From the NCBI RefSeq assembly GCF_028583425.1, contig NC_072797.1, positions 22,354,001 to 22,418,000 of the forward strand: a DNA stretch of 64,000 nt. Reading direction: 5' to 3'. The translations under genes and the position numbers were made by a program. The first letter of the stretch is position 1. Every line of letters begins with the position of its first letter. Positions 32,901 through 64,000 of the stretch are shown piece by piece. The DNA comes from Eublepharis macularius (lineage: Eukaryota; Chordata; Lepidosauria; Squamata; Eublepharidae). Under the pieces are notes generated by a model. That model did no database searches and was not told the origin of the DNA. It saw only the letters and a list, made by a program, of their open reading frames with translations.

Positions 32901-35900
32901 TGGTTTCTTTCTTCTTGCAGGTCTGTGAAATAAAAAATTGCAACAAATGCATATTTTTTGAAGCAAAGAAGAAACAGGATCTTTACATGTGGTGAGGAAA
33001 ATACTGGCATTGTCTTCTTTATTTTAATTTTTCATGATGCTGTGGATAGGAGCAAAGTGTGTTTGTGTGTGTGGTGGGGAAGAGGAGACTCCATTCATAC
33101 TTGCTCTTTGCTGAATACTTATTCCAGGCCAGTTGTGTGGTAATAATTATTGACAGCTTTCTAAAACTGCCAGAAAAGAAAAGGGAAATTGGGAAAGAGT
33201 AGCACGTGTCTTAATTTGCTGTGGCGGGGACAGCTCAAAACTGAATCCAGTCCATGTCACCATTTTCTCTGAACTCCTCTGCCCGATTCACTGTGGTTGG
33301 TTGGGCACTCGGGGTATCATTTAGGAGGTAACTTCAGGCAGGAAAGGATACACAACCTCAGTGCTGAAGATAGGGATTCTCTCTCACAGTGTTCTTTTGC
33401 ATGGGTGGCGGGTCAGGCTTATAAACGGCACTCTGCTTCCATCTGCAAGAGTTATACAAATATGACAAATCTCTCTTCTCACCCAATTTCTTCCTTCCTA
33501 TGTTTCACTGGCACTCCGACTTTTTTGTATCCCATCCACTGTTCTCCTTTTCTCTTTGGACTAAAATCCCCTCCTTTACCCAGGAGGGGAAGCCATTGCT
33601 AGAGCTGTGCTGCTTCTTATGGCTAAATACTGAGCAGCCTTTCTGTGCAGCCTCCAGGGTGCTCCAGGGTGCTCTCTCTTAAATCGAGCTGTGGTGCAGA
33701 AGCTGTAGGTGTGGTTTTCTCCTCCTCCTCTTTAAGAAGGAAGACAGACACTGTAGCTGGGAAGCCCTAGCAGAGCAGCAGCAACATTTGAAAATCTGCA
33801 GGGTGTTTTTTCCCCCTCCCCAGCCTTAGGCCTTGTAGATTTAAGACTGGAAACAAGAACCCCTCGAGCAACTTTCAGGGACAAGCATGTGTAATTGTTC
33901 CTGCTGCACTGAACAGAGACCCTGGATTCCTTTTGCACGCAACTGTTTCATGTGCAGTGGAGGGTGCAACTTCCCCTTCTCCCACAGGGCATTCTCTCCC
34001 AATCTCTTCCAACTGGCTTTTTGAAGGCTCCCCACTAGGCTGTTGCCTGCTTCCTTCCTAGAATTTGGGGGAAGGGGGATATAACCTACACTGTATGGCA
34101 CTCTGAAGTCTGCTTACTGAACTGGGAATGTGTCATCTCACTTAACTTTAAAGGGCTTTTTCAGGTTAAAAAAGAGAAAAGGAGCTTGCCTGAGCGTGGA
34201 TCTTTCTGGTAATCAGTTTAGTGCTTATCTGCAGGCCTGCCTTACAGGTCCCCTGTGGTTGTTGGGAGTTTGTGTGTGTTTTAAACCCCATTCAGTTTCT
34301 GAATGGGTACAGCATTTCGTACAGTCACAGCATTGCACCAAAGTCCAATTGAAAATGTCAAGAAAACAGCAGAATTAAATGTTTACTAGCATTCTGTCTC
34401 TCATCTGTTTCAGGGTTTCTAATACACCTCATGGTCCATCAGCCAAGTTTTTAGTACAGAATAGTAAGTTCCAGTTTATGAGAATGTCATTTATTTCTGC
34501 CAGCTTTTTTTTTAAAAAATGCCCTTCTTAGTTGTTCTTTCCTGGATGTTGTAAAGCCAAATGTCTTAATTGTACTTAATGCCCTTGCAGTTCACACACT
34601 GGCAGAGCTGAAGATGACTGGCAACTGCCTGAGAGGTTCCCGCCCCCTTCTGTCTTTTGATTCAGTGAGTATACTTTTTTTGCAAGTTGCTCAGCTGTCT
34701 TCAGTAACCTTCTTGCCAGGAGTGAATGCTTTTCCCTGCCCCTCTTGTGCTTTTCTAAAATGCTCTTTCTTCTTCCAGGCTTTTGACCAGCAGCCACATT
34801 ATGCGTTGCTGAAAGAGTTGTTTATTCAGGTCTGTACTTATGTTCTATTCTCCTATTACAAGCCAAGCTTGTTTTGTCAAGAGGAGGCAGTGTGGTCCTT
34901 ACCTTGACAGTTTTGACAACCATGTACAAATACACTAGAGAATATCTACATCTTCCTTTCTTGAATCAGCATAACTTTCTTTGCTAGTCCTGGGATTGAA
35001 GAGGGGGTGGCGGCCAAGACAGCCTTTTGTTCCCCAAGAATACTTCAAGAGGTGGAGATGTCCATTTAAGCAGTTGATTGTAGTAAATGCCCATCCTCTT
35101 GTGCAAGCCATGGTATTGTTCTCTGAATTTGAAAAAAATCTGATGCGTTTTTCACCCTCCAAGCCTACTATGCTACACAGATCCCTGCACTAGCCAACCT
35201 GCAGCGTCAAGCAGCTACAGCTCACTGTGTCACAGAAATTTCTTAAATACGTATTGGAGTCAATAGGCCTCCCATTTCACAAAGGTCTCATGTCCGTGCT
35301 TCAAACTGAATTATATGAGTGTCACCAGTTTTAGGTCTTTGCTCAACTTGGTACTTAAATAAGTATAGTAACAAAACACTGGAGGGCTGGTGGCAGAGAA
35401 GCACCCTGAGCCAAGTTTATCTTGACTTGGCCTCTTCTACCAGCATAAACTGTGTAGCTGCTAGAATTGACCTCCATTCCCTAGCCTGTTCATTGCTCCT
35501 ACACTGCAACTTCAAACGTTGGTACAAAATTCCTGTTTTGTCTGTTCAGATTCCTGGAACCAGGTCTGTCTAGGCTATGGGTTAGATTTGGTAGTTCACA
35601 AAGAGTCCAGCTTTGGCTAGCCATGAGTGGACCACAGAAAGAGACTGTGAAGACTATATTCTGCTTATCCAGATGTTTCATTAAATCTCAGCTGTTGAAA
35701 CAAGATTTGTCATTCTTTTCCCCTCCACCAGATTTTTAGTACACCACAGTATCATCCCAAAAGCCAGCCGTTTGTAGATCATGTTTTCACGTTCTCCATA
35801 ACAGACCACAGGATTTGGTTTCGGAATTATCAGGTTTGTCACTTTGCCTTTGGGATGGGGTTGGCGCATGAGCTCTGTTTTGCACATTCTGGGATCCATC

Positions 35901-37936
35901 TGGAACACTGAACTGAAAAATGCTGTATGAACAAACTTGAATTCCTCTTAGCTGGCATAGGGTAGCCTTTGGGTATCCACAAAAAAAACTTCTTGGGTTT
36001 AGCTGATAAAAAGAGTGAATTCCAGATTTCCCTACTAGCTTGTATGATATTGAAAACACCTCCTAGCATCGCATTTCATGGTAAGTTGACCAGACTTAGC
36101 AAAACTTAACAAAGGCATAGAAGCACAGGAAAAGACATCAGCAGAGAATGAATGCAGAAATCTTTTAGGAACCAGTTCATTTCCCAGAGAAGGCAAAATG
36201 GATAACTTAAGCACTCCAATTCTGGCTGATATTTACAACCGAGCTTGATACCAAAGCTGCTTAAGAAATCATAACTTTTCAGTTGTTACATGATACTTAA
36301 GTTACTAGACATTATTGTGGAACGAAAGGGGAAAAATAATGAAAAAGGCACAAGTAATATCTGATTAGAGCTTTAGGGCTTCCAATTTTCTAATGGCTGG
36401 AAGTTGAGAAATTCCTCATGTAAGTACCCTTTTCACACATTGACTCACCCTTCATTCTCTGAACGCTGCTTACTTTTCTTTATGCCTAAAACAGTAACTA
36501 TTAAAAGTTTGGAGGGGTGTGTGTGACACCCAGTTTAAAAACCAGGCAGGATATTGAGGCAAATATCTTTTACCAGTGCATGCGCTATTTTAATATATTG
36601 TTGTTCTTGGTTGAAAGGAGGATAAAAGTATGCTAAATTAGAGAAGGCTGTGCCTTTCCCCTAAGGAAACTCCCCTTTAGCCTCCTCTTATCTGAGCCAT
36701 GCCCAGGGTGGTTGGGCTCCTTGAAGCAGCTGATACGAAAAAAGCTCCTGTACTGTCACACAGTGACTTGCTAGAGATCTTGCGCTAAGGTCAGATACTG
36801 TAATAGGGTGCATAGATACTGCATGTATCTTTTGTTTCTATAGTATGCCCATATGAGCATTCTTCTGGATTATTTAAAGTATGTTCTGTCTCTCCAACCA
36901 GTACTTACGTGTCTTGCATTGAAATGTGTAACTGTTGCCCATCTGTTGCAGATCACAGAAGAAGATGCAACTCTTGTTGAGATTGGACCTCGCTTTGTCT
37001 TAAATCTTATCAAGATGTTTCGGGGCAGCTTTGGGGGACAAACCTTGTATGAAAATCCCCACTACCAGTCTCCAAATATGGTAATAGTGTCTTTTGTGTT
37101 TGGTTGGTTGTCTCTTATGATATAGATGGGCTAGTGCCAGCCACAGGCAGCTAACAAATTAAAAAGTATGCAGTAAAACCACTCAAGAAAACCATTTGTA
37201 AAGTAATTAAAATCAGTTAAAATACATACAGAACAAAACAATTAAAAACATTGGGTAGGAAGGAGGGATCACCGAGGAAATGCCAAATGAAACAAAAAAG
37301 TCTTCAACCGCTGGTACAAAGTGGCAACAGAAAGGGACAGATTAATTTTCTTGGGGACGGTGTTTTGGTGCCACTACTGAGGAAACCCTCTCCTGAGTTG
37401 CCACCCACCTAATCTCAGAACGTAGAGGCACCCGAAGATGGCTGCAGTGGTCAGGTAACTTCATAAGCAAGTAGGCTGTCTGTCGGGAGAATCTGTGAAT
37501 AGAATTGGGCTCTTCATATGAAGCTGCTAATATTCAGTAGTTGGTTGTTGCAAACCCATTAAAACATCCAGCGATCATAAGACTGAGGTGACACATGAAT
37601 CCAAAGGCAGCATGAACACAGGGATGATTAACTTCGTTCTCTTCATTTCAGCATCGGCGGGAAGTAAGACTGGCCACAGCTGCTAAATTCAGAGAGAAAC
37701 AGCAGATGAAAAATCTGCAAAAATTGAAAAGAAAGGAAGAGAAGCCCCTCATTCCTGAAGATCCCACTGAAGCAGTTTTTGAAACGCCAGCAGAAGAAAA
37801 GCCCGTGGAAATTCAGTTTGTGAGACCAGAACCAAAACCTAGCTTGAAGAAGAAGCAGCACAAACCATATCAACGACAGAGGAAGCTGAAGGCCAAGCTT
37901 TGTAGAACAAGCATAGGCCATTCAAAGGAAAAATAA
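29993..37936 (+). CDS. BRIX1: Ribosome biogenesis protein BRX1 homolog, complete CDS
   Basis: Ten exons: 29993-30142, 31361-31472, 31936-31979, 32921-32991, 34414-34463, 34591-34664, 34779-34829, 35732-35833, 36952-37080, 37652-37936 (stop TAA 37934-37936). The CDS is 1068 nt, 355 aa, close to human 353. Every junction is GT-AG and in frame. Exon 1 encodes a basic, low-complexity N-terminus that differs from mammals. The Brix domain starts with exon 2 (residue 51), with IFSSRGINFRTRHLM, DKLFVINEVCEIKNCNKC, FLVQNIHTLAELKMTGNCL and EIGPRFVLNLIKMF. The last exon is Lys/Arg-rich with TPAEEKPVEIQ. BRIX1 is a nucleolar factor needed for 60S subunit assembly. The ATG sits in a YY1 site. Introns hold a Sauria-type SINE (32561-32820), a mariner-like MITE (30301-30497) and an L2 tail (37130-37490). 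Confidence 0.97.
30301..30497 (+). mobile_element. Mariner-like MITE, copy 5
   Basis: Complete: GGGTTGCCAGC at the left, GGTTGGCAACCC at the right, TA on both sides. It lies in BRIX1 intron 1. Confidence 0.65.
30578..30838 (-). mobile_element. tRNA-derived SINE, young family
   Basis: A full copy from the (AAC)n tail through TTCAATTTATATTCCGCC to ACCAAACTGGCTCT, followed at once by an older relative (30858-31025). Confidence 0.8.
30858..31025 (-). mobile_element. Older tRNA-derived SINE relative
   Basis: CACAACAACCCTGTCAGGTTGG and the tRNA-like head at the right (TTTAACCACCACATCATGCC) mark the older family. Confidence 0.6.
32561..32820 (-). mobile_element. Sauria-type SINE
   Basis: On minus it starts with tRNA-like sequence (box B-like GTTCGATCC), goes through a conserved body, and ends with repeats of ACCTTTACCCTTTA type. 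A perfect 12-base duplication CTGCATTAGGTA flanks it (32549-32560, 32821-32832). It lies in BRIX1 intron 3. Confidence 0.7.
33000..34413 (+). other. BRIX1 intron 4
   Basis: I see no exon and no repeat I can name here, only a TG-rich patch near 33055-33080 and T-rich stretches. Confidence 0.4.
35834..36951 (+). other. BRIX1 intron 8
   Basis: AT-rich, with no named repeat and no supported coding frame. The minus-strand frames at 35787-36069 have no family resemblance. Confidence 0.4.
37130..37490 (-). mobile_element. L2-like LINE 3' remnant
   Basis: In BRIX1 intron 9, minus-strand sequence keeps the C-terminal/3' UTR pattern of these LINEs (AGTAGTGGCACCAAAACACC and a tail rich in TTTTAATTG). 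No open frame remains. Confidence 0.5.
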
Positions 37937-38184
37937 ATCAGGACTGGATAAATCAGACATGTTTGCTACATTTTTGTGGCTAATTTGAGTATCGTAACTT
38001 TTAAAAGACTCTATATCCATGTCATCAGTTTTGAAATTTTTTAAAAGAAAGGATGTTTTCTAAAAAACATTTGGTTTTTTTAGTAAAATGTGTTAAGGGT
38101 CCTAAAATTATTTTTGTGGACTATTAAAAAAGCATCAATTCATTGTGCCAAGAACCAAATCACAGTTCCATAACTCTTTTAAAA

Positions 38185-38190
38185 ATTAAA
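38185..38190 (+). terminator. BRIX1: Candidate poly(A) signal of BRIX1
   Basis: ATTAAA lies about 250 bases past the BRIX1 stop in an AT-rich 3' region. Another ATTAAA occurs near 38124, so the true site is not decided; the AATAAA overlapping the stop codon is too early. Confidence 0.35.
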
Positions 38191-38424
38191 AACATTTAGA
38201 CTAAACTCTAGCAACATGGCATGATGGTAAGAGTATTCCCACTCTGAGTGATTTATAAATCATTGGAACGGATTTTTTTGTGTGCGGAACAAAAAATCCA
38301 CCTCAAACGATTGATAAAGTGCATTGAAAGTGCATTGTCCAACGTGTGCGGAATCAGCCTCTGTCAACTACATCTGCAATTTTAATGATCAGACGCACAT
38401 AAATTGAATTTCCTGGCTCTGAAT

Positions 38425-38974
38425 CAATGGTTCCCAGCCTTTTTGTTACGGTGACCTACAAGCCCAGCTTTTGTTTGTATGACCCATCCAGGGCTGGCCC
38501 AGGAGATTGAGAAGTAGCTGGGGGGGGGGGGGGCAGCACCAGGTTGAGGAAATGTGCAAAGATGGCAGATGGCAACAAAAAAGATGGGTGGCAAGTGGCT
38601 CGGTGCAATACATACCCCACAACAGGTAGAGGGCACTGGGGGGGGGGGGTGGCATTGGAATGTTGAAAAAGCAGCACCAAGATAGAGGTGTATGCAAGCA
38701 TAGGCTCTTTCTCCTCTCACTTTTCCATGTGCTGAACATCTCCCACCGACTCTTCAGCTTTCCCTCTTTTCAGTTACTGATGTAAACTAGTTGCAGGTGG
38801 CTCTTCCCCCCTCATAATTGTCACAGGGGCACAGAAGTGTGAGGTGAGACTGGGAGAAACTAGCAAGGAAGGAGAGAGAAGGGTGCAAAGGGGAGGAGCT
38901 GCCATTAGGGATGGCTGGCCTGAGACCCACTTGCAGAGGCTTTTGGGTCCCAATCCACAGGTTGGGAAACGCTG
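38425..38974. mobile_element. hAT-type element remnant, third family
   Basis: Ends CAATGGTTCCCAGCC and GGTTGGGAAACGCTG are inverted with a few mismatches; the 8 bp flanks CTCTGAAT/CTCTAAGT agree at 6 of 8. The 550 bp interior contains two G runs and no convincing protein. It sits between BRIX1 and DNAJC21. Confidence 0.6.
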
Positions 38975-39679
38975 CTCTAAGTGTTCCCAATGGGATCCAA
39001 GTGGGGCAGGTGGAAGTTGTTCTTAAGCTTTTTCGGCAGAGTCATCTTCATTGTCAATGCCATGTTAGGTTCCCTCATGCATCCTTATCCTGCAGAGCCT
39101 GCCACTGCAACCGTAGTATGTGATATTCCTCTATGCTGCTTGACCGCAGTTACTTTTTAAATGCAGGATCTTTGCAGACGTGCCTTGCTGGTTCTTAATG
39201 GAGCTCCTACTTAGGGACTGATTAATCTAGGTTCATCCCCGTATGTGCGTGCAGGGGAATGGTGGTTGCAGGGACTTGACTCAGTATCTATTTTGGCATA
39301 CAGGGGTTAGTGTGATCAATACCAGATTACGCTTGAGGGGCAGGCTAAAGTATGAGAAAACTACTGGCCCAATTTTTCTGAGCTTATTTTGTATTTCAGC
39401 AGCTGCTTGAAAGGAGGTATCTCTTGGTCCCTGCTACACTCCCTGGCTCAATTTTGTTGTGGGGGGGGGGAGGCTGGCATTGCAAAAAAATATTTAAAAA
39501 GCTGGTTGACAGCCCAACATTATACAAACCACCTCAACTTGCTGGCAACTATTTGCATTCTCTTTTATCCGACAGCATGGCGTGCAACGTAGAAAGCTAG
39601 CAGTGCAATCCTATACAGCCTGCCTCCAGTCTATGCTACACTTGGCTGACTTCTTTCTCATCTGTCCCTTGTTGCATTC

Positions 39680-40120
39680 CAGCAGAATTCAAGTCCAGTG
39701 GCACCTTAAAGAGATTAACAAGAGTTTCAGGGTGTCAGCTTTCAAGAGTCAGGGCTGCCTTCAGATATGAAGAGGATGGAGATCCCTGACCTTTTATATC
39801 CCAACCAGAAAGCAGGGAGACATATTAGGATGCAACGGTACAATGCATTGTACTTCCCAGCTTCTGGCTGGGATATAAAGGCTCAGGGATTTTCACTCGT
39901 ATCTGACGAAGAGAGCTGTGACTCTGGAAAGCTTACACCCTGAAAATCTTACTGGTCTCTAAGAGACCACTAGACTCAAATCTTGCTGTTCTACTTCAGA
40001 CTTAGGTCCAGTGCCCCCTTAAAGCCCAACTAGATTTCCAGGGTACGACTTTTGGAGAGTCAAAGCTCCCTTCGTTAGCTCATAGACTAAAAATATATTT
40101 GGTCTTTAAGGGGCTACTGG
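39680..40120. repeat. Palindromic interspersed repeats, two or more joined copies
   Basis: GTCCAGTGGCACCTTAAAGA, ACGAAGAGAGCTGTGACTCT, CTTACTGGTCTCTAAGAG and AGGTCCAGTGCCCCCTTAAA mark repeated units of the 6334 family upstream of the DNAJC21 promoter. Confidence 0.5.
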
Positions 40121-40189
40121 ATCCGAAGTTTGGTCTGTTACTACACCCACCTGCAACAACTTAAAACTTTTCATTTTAGATCTATGCGC

Positions 40190-40588
40190 GTTGCCTCTGC
40201 ATTTCACTGCCCGAGGCCTGTAGCGCGTTCGGAGCCGAGCCTCCTTTCTCGAGCTCAGTTTGACTGCGGCCTTGGAATGAGCGCGCCGAACGTTCGCGCC
40301 CCCCGCGTTCCACCCCATCAAAGGCCGAGGCGGCGCTTCAGAACGTTGGCGTCCCGGCCTTCTATGACGTCGGAGGGATTCCCTGTGGCCCCACGGCCCG
40401 CGATTCCTCCAGCTCCGCCTCCCAACTCCAGGAGTGGGAAGTGGCTTTGAGGCCTGCATGGCTCCTTCCGGCCTCCCTCCCTCCCCTTGCCGGCTGCGGC
40501 TGCCTTCCGCACGCGGGTGCTGGTTGAGGAGGGCAGAGCCGGCTCCAAGCCGCCTGCCGCCTTACCGGCGAAGAGCTCTTAGGCGAGG
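40190..40588 (+). promoter_or_regulatory. DNAJC21: CpG-rich DNAJC21 promoter and 5' UTR
   Basis: CpG density rises sharply from about 40190 and stays high into exon 1, against an AT-rich background. There is no TATA box; a CRE-like TGACGTC lies at 40365-40371. Open frames on both strands here reflect GC content and show no family resemblance. Confidence 0.6.
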
Positions 40589-61591
<21,003 letters not shown>

Positions 61592-61955
61592 GGCCCCCTG
61601 AAGGAGTTGGTGGGAGAGCCGATTGGTCCGATTGGCACGACCCTCAGAGGAACCTTGATAGCCCCAAGAGAGACGAGATTGGTCCCAGCTGCATTCGCTG
61701 GGATGGAAAAATTCGTTGGTTTTCCTCAGCAACAAGGACTGCAGCAGAGGCTTTAAACATGGATTGTGCCTCTTATTCACTTTGTGGGTTTTTTTTTTAA
61801 ATTGACCATTAATGGCTGTGTTGTACATGGTCACTTCACTAATTCTAAGCTTCTGAAACCCATCCTTGCCCCCGCCCCAAGCCCAGGTACTCATCAAGAG
61901 GTTCTTCCTCATACCTATACAGACTTGTAAAGATAAACATGTACAGGAATGAAGA

Positions 61956-61961
61956 AATAAA
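61956..61961 (+). terminator. DNAJC21: Candidate poly(A) signal of DNAJC21
   Basis: AATAAA lies about 365 bases past the DNAJC21 stop, with a TG/T-rich stretch just after it. Position and context suit the main 3' end. Confidence 0.65.
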
Positions 61962-62342
61962 TTATTTTAGTGTACATTGCAGTTTTATTATAAGATAATT
62001 CCATGTAATTATTTGTGCACTTATTTCTTTATTTAAAAAAATTCTCCACCCACCTTGTAGCCGTTGGGTTAAATTTCTCTCTGCCTGCCTCCTTCTGGAC
62101 CGCTGATTCACCCATCTCCCTTCTGATCTATGTTATTCTAGCATACATCATCATCATCGCTTAGAATTGCCGACTCATTCAGCTACAGAAAGCCAGTAGT
62201 CTTCTTTCACTGGCTGTACAGTCCCCTCATGCTCATACAAATCTCTAGGGGAGAGGGACAAAAACAACTGTGCTCTTGTAAAAGAGCTGAAAAGGATTAA
62301 ATTTTACCTTCTTGCCTGTGCTTTCAGGAGGCTTAAGGATAA

Positions 62343-62592
62343 TGAATAATAATAATAATAGTCAATTTATATACCGCCCTTCAGGACAACTTAATGCCCA
62401 CTCAGAGCGGTTTACAAAGTATGCCATTATTATCCCCACAACAAAACACCCTGTGAGGTGGGTGGGGCTGAGAGAGCTCCAGAGAGCTGTGAATGACCCA
62501 AGGTCACCCAGCTGGCTTCAAGTGGAGGAGTGGGGAATCAAACCCGGCTCTCCAGATTAGAGTCCTGCGCTCTTAACCATTACACAAAACTG
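62343..62592 (-). mobile_element. tRNA-derived SINE, young family
   Basis: An (AAT)n tail with TTTATATACCGCCCTTCAGG, body, and head ending TTACACAAAACTG. Intergenic between DNAJC21 and AGXT2. Confidence 0.8.
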
Positions 62593-62754
62593 TGCCAACC
62601 ATATATTTGCTTATTGAGGCACTGAGGCAATCCAGTAGACATCATATATGTGGGCTGAGAAAGGCTGGTATGACAGTGCAAAAGCTTTTAATTCCCACCT
62701 TTACTCTGGGCATAGAGCATAAACACCCGGGCGGGCAGGAGGCAGAATAGCTGT

Positions 62755-62830
62755 GATTTTCCTGCATTGTCCAGGGGGTTGGACTAGATGACCCTTGAGG
62801 TTCCTTCCAGCTCAATGTTTTCTATGTTTA
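62755..62830 (+). mobile_element. CR1-like 3' end fragment
   Basis: GTCCAGGGGGTTGGACTAGA and TGACCCTTGAGGTTCCTTCC are the CR1 3' terminal pattern on plus. It lies between DNAJC21 and AGXT2. Confidence 0.6.
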
Positions 62831-63834
62831 GAGAACATCTGCTTGGGACAGACATACAAGAGCTGATGGATTCTTGTATTGTGTGGCTGGCCTTCTGGAA
62901 TGAAGACACTGAAGTTACAGATTCATGTGCTTCTGTGGCTGTAATTTCTCTGCCTGTCTCTCAGGCTCTTTGCCAGGCTCAACGAGGATCTTCTGTCTGA
63001 AGTTATCCTAACTTCAGGGAAGGAACTGGGGGATCCCCATACACCTACAGGTAAATACTTTAGAGGGCGAACTTGATTACGTTTTACATTTCCTTCCCTT
63101 CGAACACTGGAGCCCTAGTTATTTTATCTAAGAGAGAGACTGCTACAATGTGCAACCTGCTCTTGTGCCTCATTATTTGGAAGTGAATGCGGTGAGGAAA
63201 GAGACGGCATCCTTTAAGTTCTGCCCTTAGGCAAGCTTAAGGCATCTTAAAGAGCTCAAAACAAGGCCACAGGCAAATGCCAGAAAATGGCTACAGCATA
63301 AGGCTACATGCCAGCATCAAAAAGCCCAACCCTATTTGTTTTTAATTTTTTTTTTAAAAAGGAACCTTGCTTGACAGCAGTCTCAGGAACAATAGTTCTT
63401 CACATCTGACATGTTCACCTCCTATTCCACCCATTTTCCCATTACGGTAAACACTGGAGAAGATGCAATGAGTGTTCATCTTGCACTCAGGCTCAAACAC
63501 ACAGGCTGCTGGAATGGGGGCGTCCTTTTGAGAGAGCTGAAATTCCACTGATCAGCTGCTTGAAGGGGGTAAGGGGAACGTCACTCCCCCCATCCAAATC
63601 ATGCATTGACAGGATATAGTATTTTTAAAAGCCCTCTGCAGACAGGCAATTCCTGCTCAGAGGATCTGGCTTTTATACAGATATAAACACATGCCACTTA
63701 AATGCGTCTCTCTCTGTGCGTCTCTGTCTCTCACATCCCCTGGCAATTGGATCGTTTCTTACTACAGAACCTGTGAAGAGGCAGCTGCAACATTTCAGCA
63801 GCAGCAGCCGGCGTAGCTCACATTCGAGGGAATA
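62831..63834. other. Intergenic and AGXT2 3' flank
   Basis: Between a CR1 fragment and the AGXT2 stop I see no gene. The AGXT2 3' UTR should lie just left of 63835; no AATAAA on minus was identified with confidence. Confidence 0.4.
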
Positions 63835-63948
63835 CTATTTTGCAGTCGCCGTTTTCTCCTTATGTCTGGTTAAAGCCGCATGGAAAACTTCCACTGCAAA
63901 GTCTGCATCGTCCTTGGTGATACACATTGGAGGCTTAATTCTAAATGT
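63835..63948 (-). CDS. AGXT2: Alanine-glyoxylate aminotransferase 2, last exon only
   Basis: On the minus strand an acceptor (CAAAG, with pyrimidine tract in 63951-63980) is followed by 37 codons and TAG (63837-63835). The peptide includes [17 protein letters not shown] and [10 protein letters not shown], matching the C-terminal end of AGXT2, a class III PLP aminotransferase of mitochondria that acts on alanine/glyoxylate, beta-aminoisobutyrate and dimethylarginines. The exon begins in phase 0. The remaining exons lie right of the window. Position next to DNAJC21 agrees with human 5p13 order. Confidence 0.9.
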   Translation of the reverse strand, partial: TFRIKPPMCITKDDADFAVEVFHAALTRHKEKTATAK

Positions 63949-64000
63949 CTTTGAACGGAGAGAGAAAAGTAAAGTTAGGTGGGAGGAACAGCTAGTGTGT

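Overview
This is a gene-rich piece of a vertebrate nuclear genome, read as a squamate reptile (lizard or gecko type; the species cannot be fixed from sequence alone). The genes are spliced with vertebrate-like exon boundaries. Their order, TTC23L(+) - RAD1(-) - BRIX1(+) - DNAJC21(+) - AGXT2(-), is the one known from human 5p13.2, a block whose chicken counterpart lies on Z. The repeats are squamate in flavour: tRNA-headed SINEs, a Sauria-type SINE, an L1 whose ORF1 and ORF2 overlap, L2- and CR1-like LINEs, many short hAT, mariner-like and Harbinger-like elements, and a Penelope-like element.

Layout: 436-21800 holds the last nine coding exons of TTC23L (its 5' end lies left of the window); its second intron in the window is a minor-spliceosome AT-AC intron, and a 6.1 kb nearly intact L1 sits in sense in the intron at 12857-20262. 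RAD1 (complete CDS, 281 aa) runs leftward from 28267 to 22883 and converges on TTC23L. A GC-rich, TATA-less region at about 29740-29992, with ETS sites and a YY1 site over the BRIX1 start codon, probably drives RAD1 and BRIX1 divergently. BRIX1 (complete, 355 aa) fills 29993-37936. DNAJC21 (complete, 538 aa) fills 40589-61591. Its introns carry a solo-LTR candidate, several MITEs, a Penelope-like element with hammerhead-ribozyme-like cores, and an intronless centrin retrocopy on the opposite strand with an open reading frame. The last exon of AGXT2 is at 63835-63948 (minus).

Functionally, BRIX1 and DNAJC21 both serve 60S ribosomal subunit assembly, RAD1 is a subunit of the 9-1-1 DNA damage clamp, TTC23L is a TPR protein, and AGXT2 is a mitochondrial aminotransferase. 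They are linked by old synteny and are not an operon. No new multi-gene system is evident. The observations most worth checking are the AT-AC intron, the Penelope element with ribozyme cores, the open centrin retrogene, the almost intact L1 with an ATGA ORF junction, and the hAT MITE family built round a long GC-rich palindrome.
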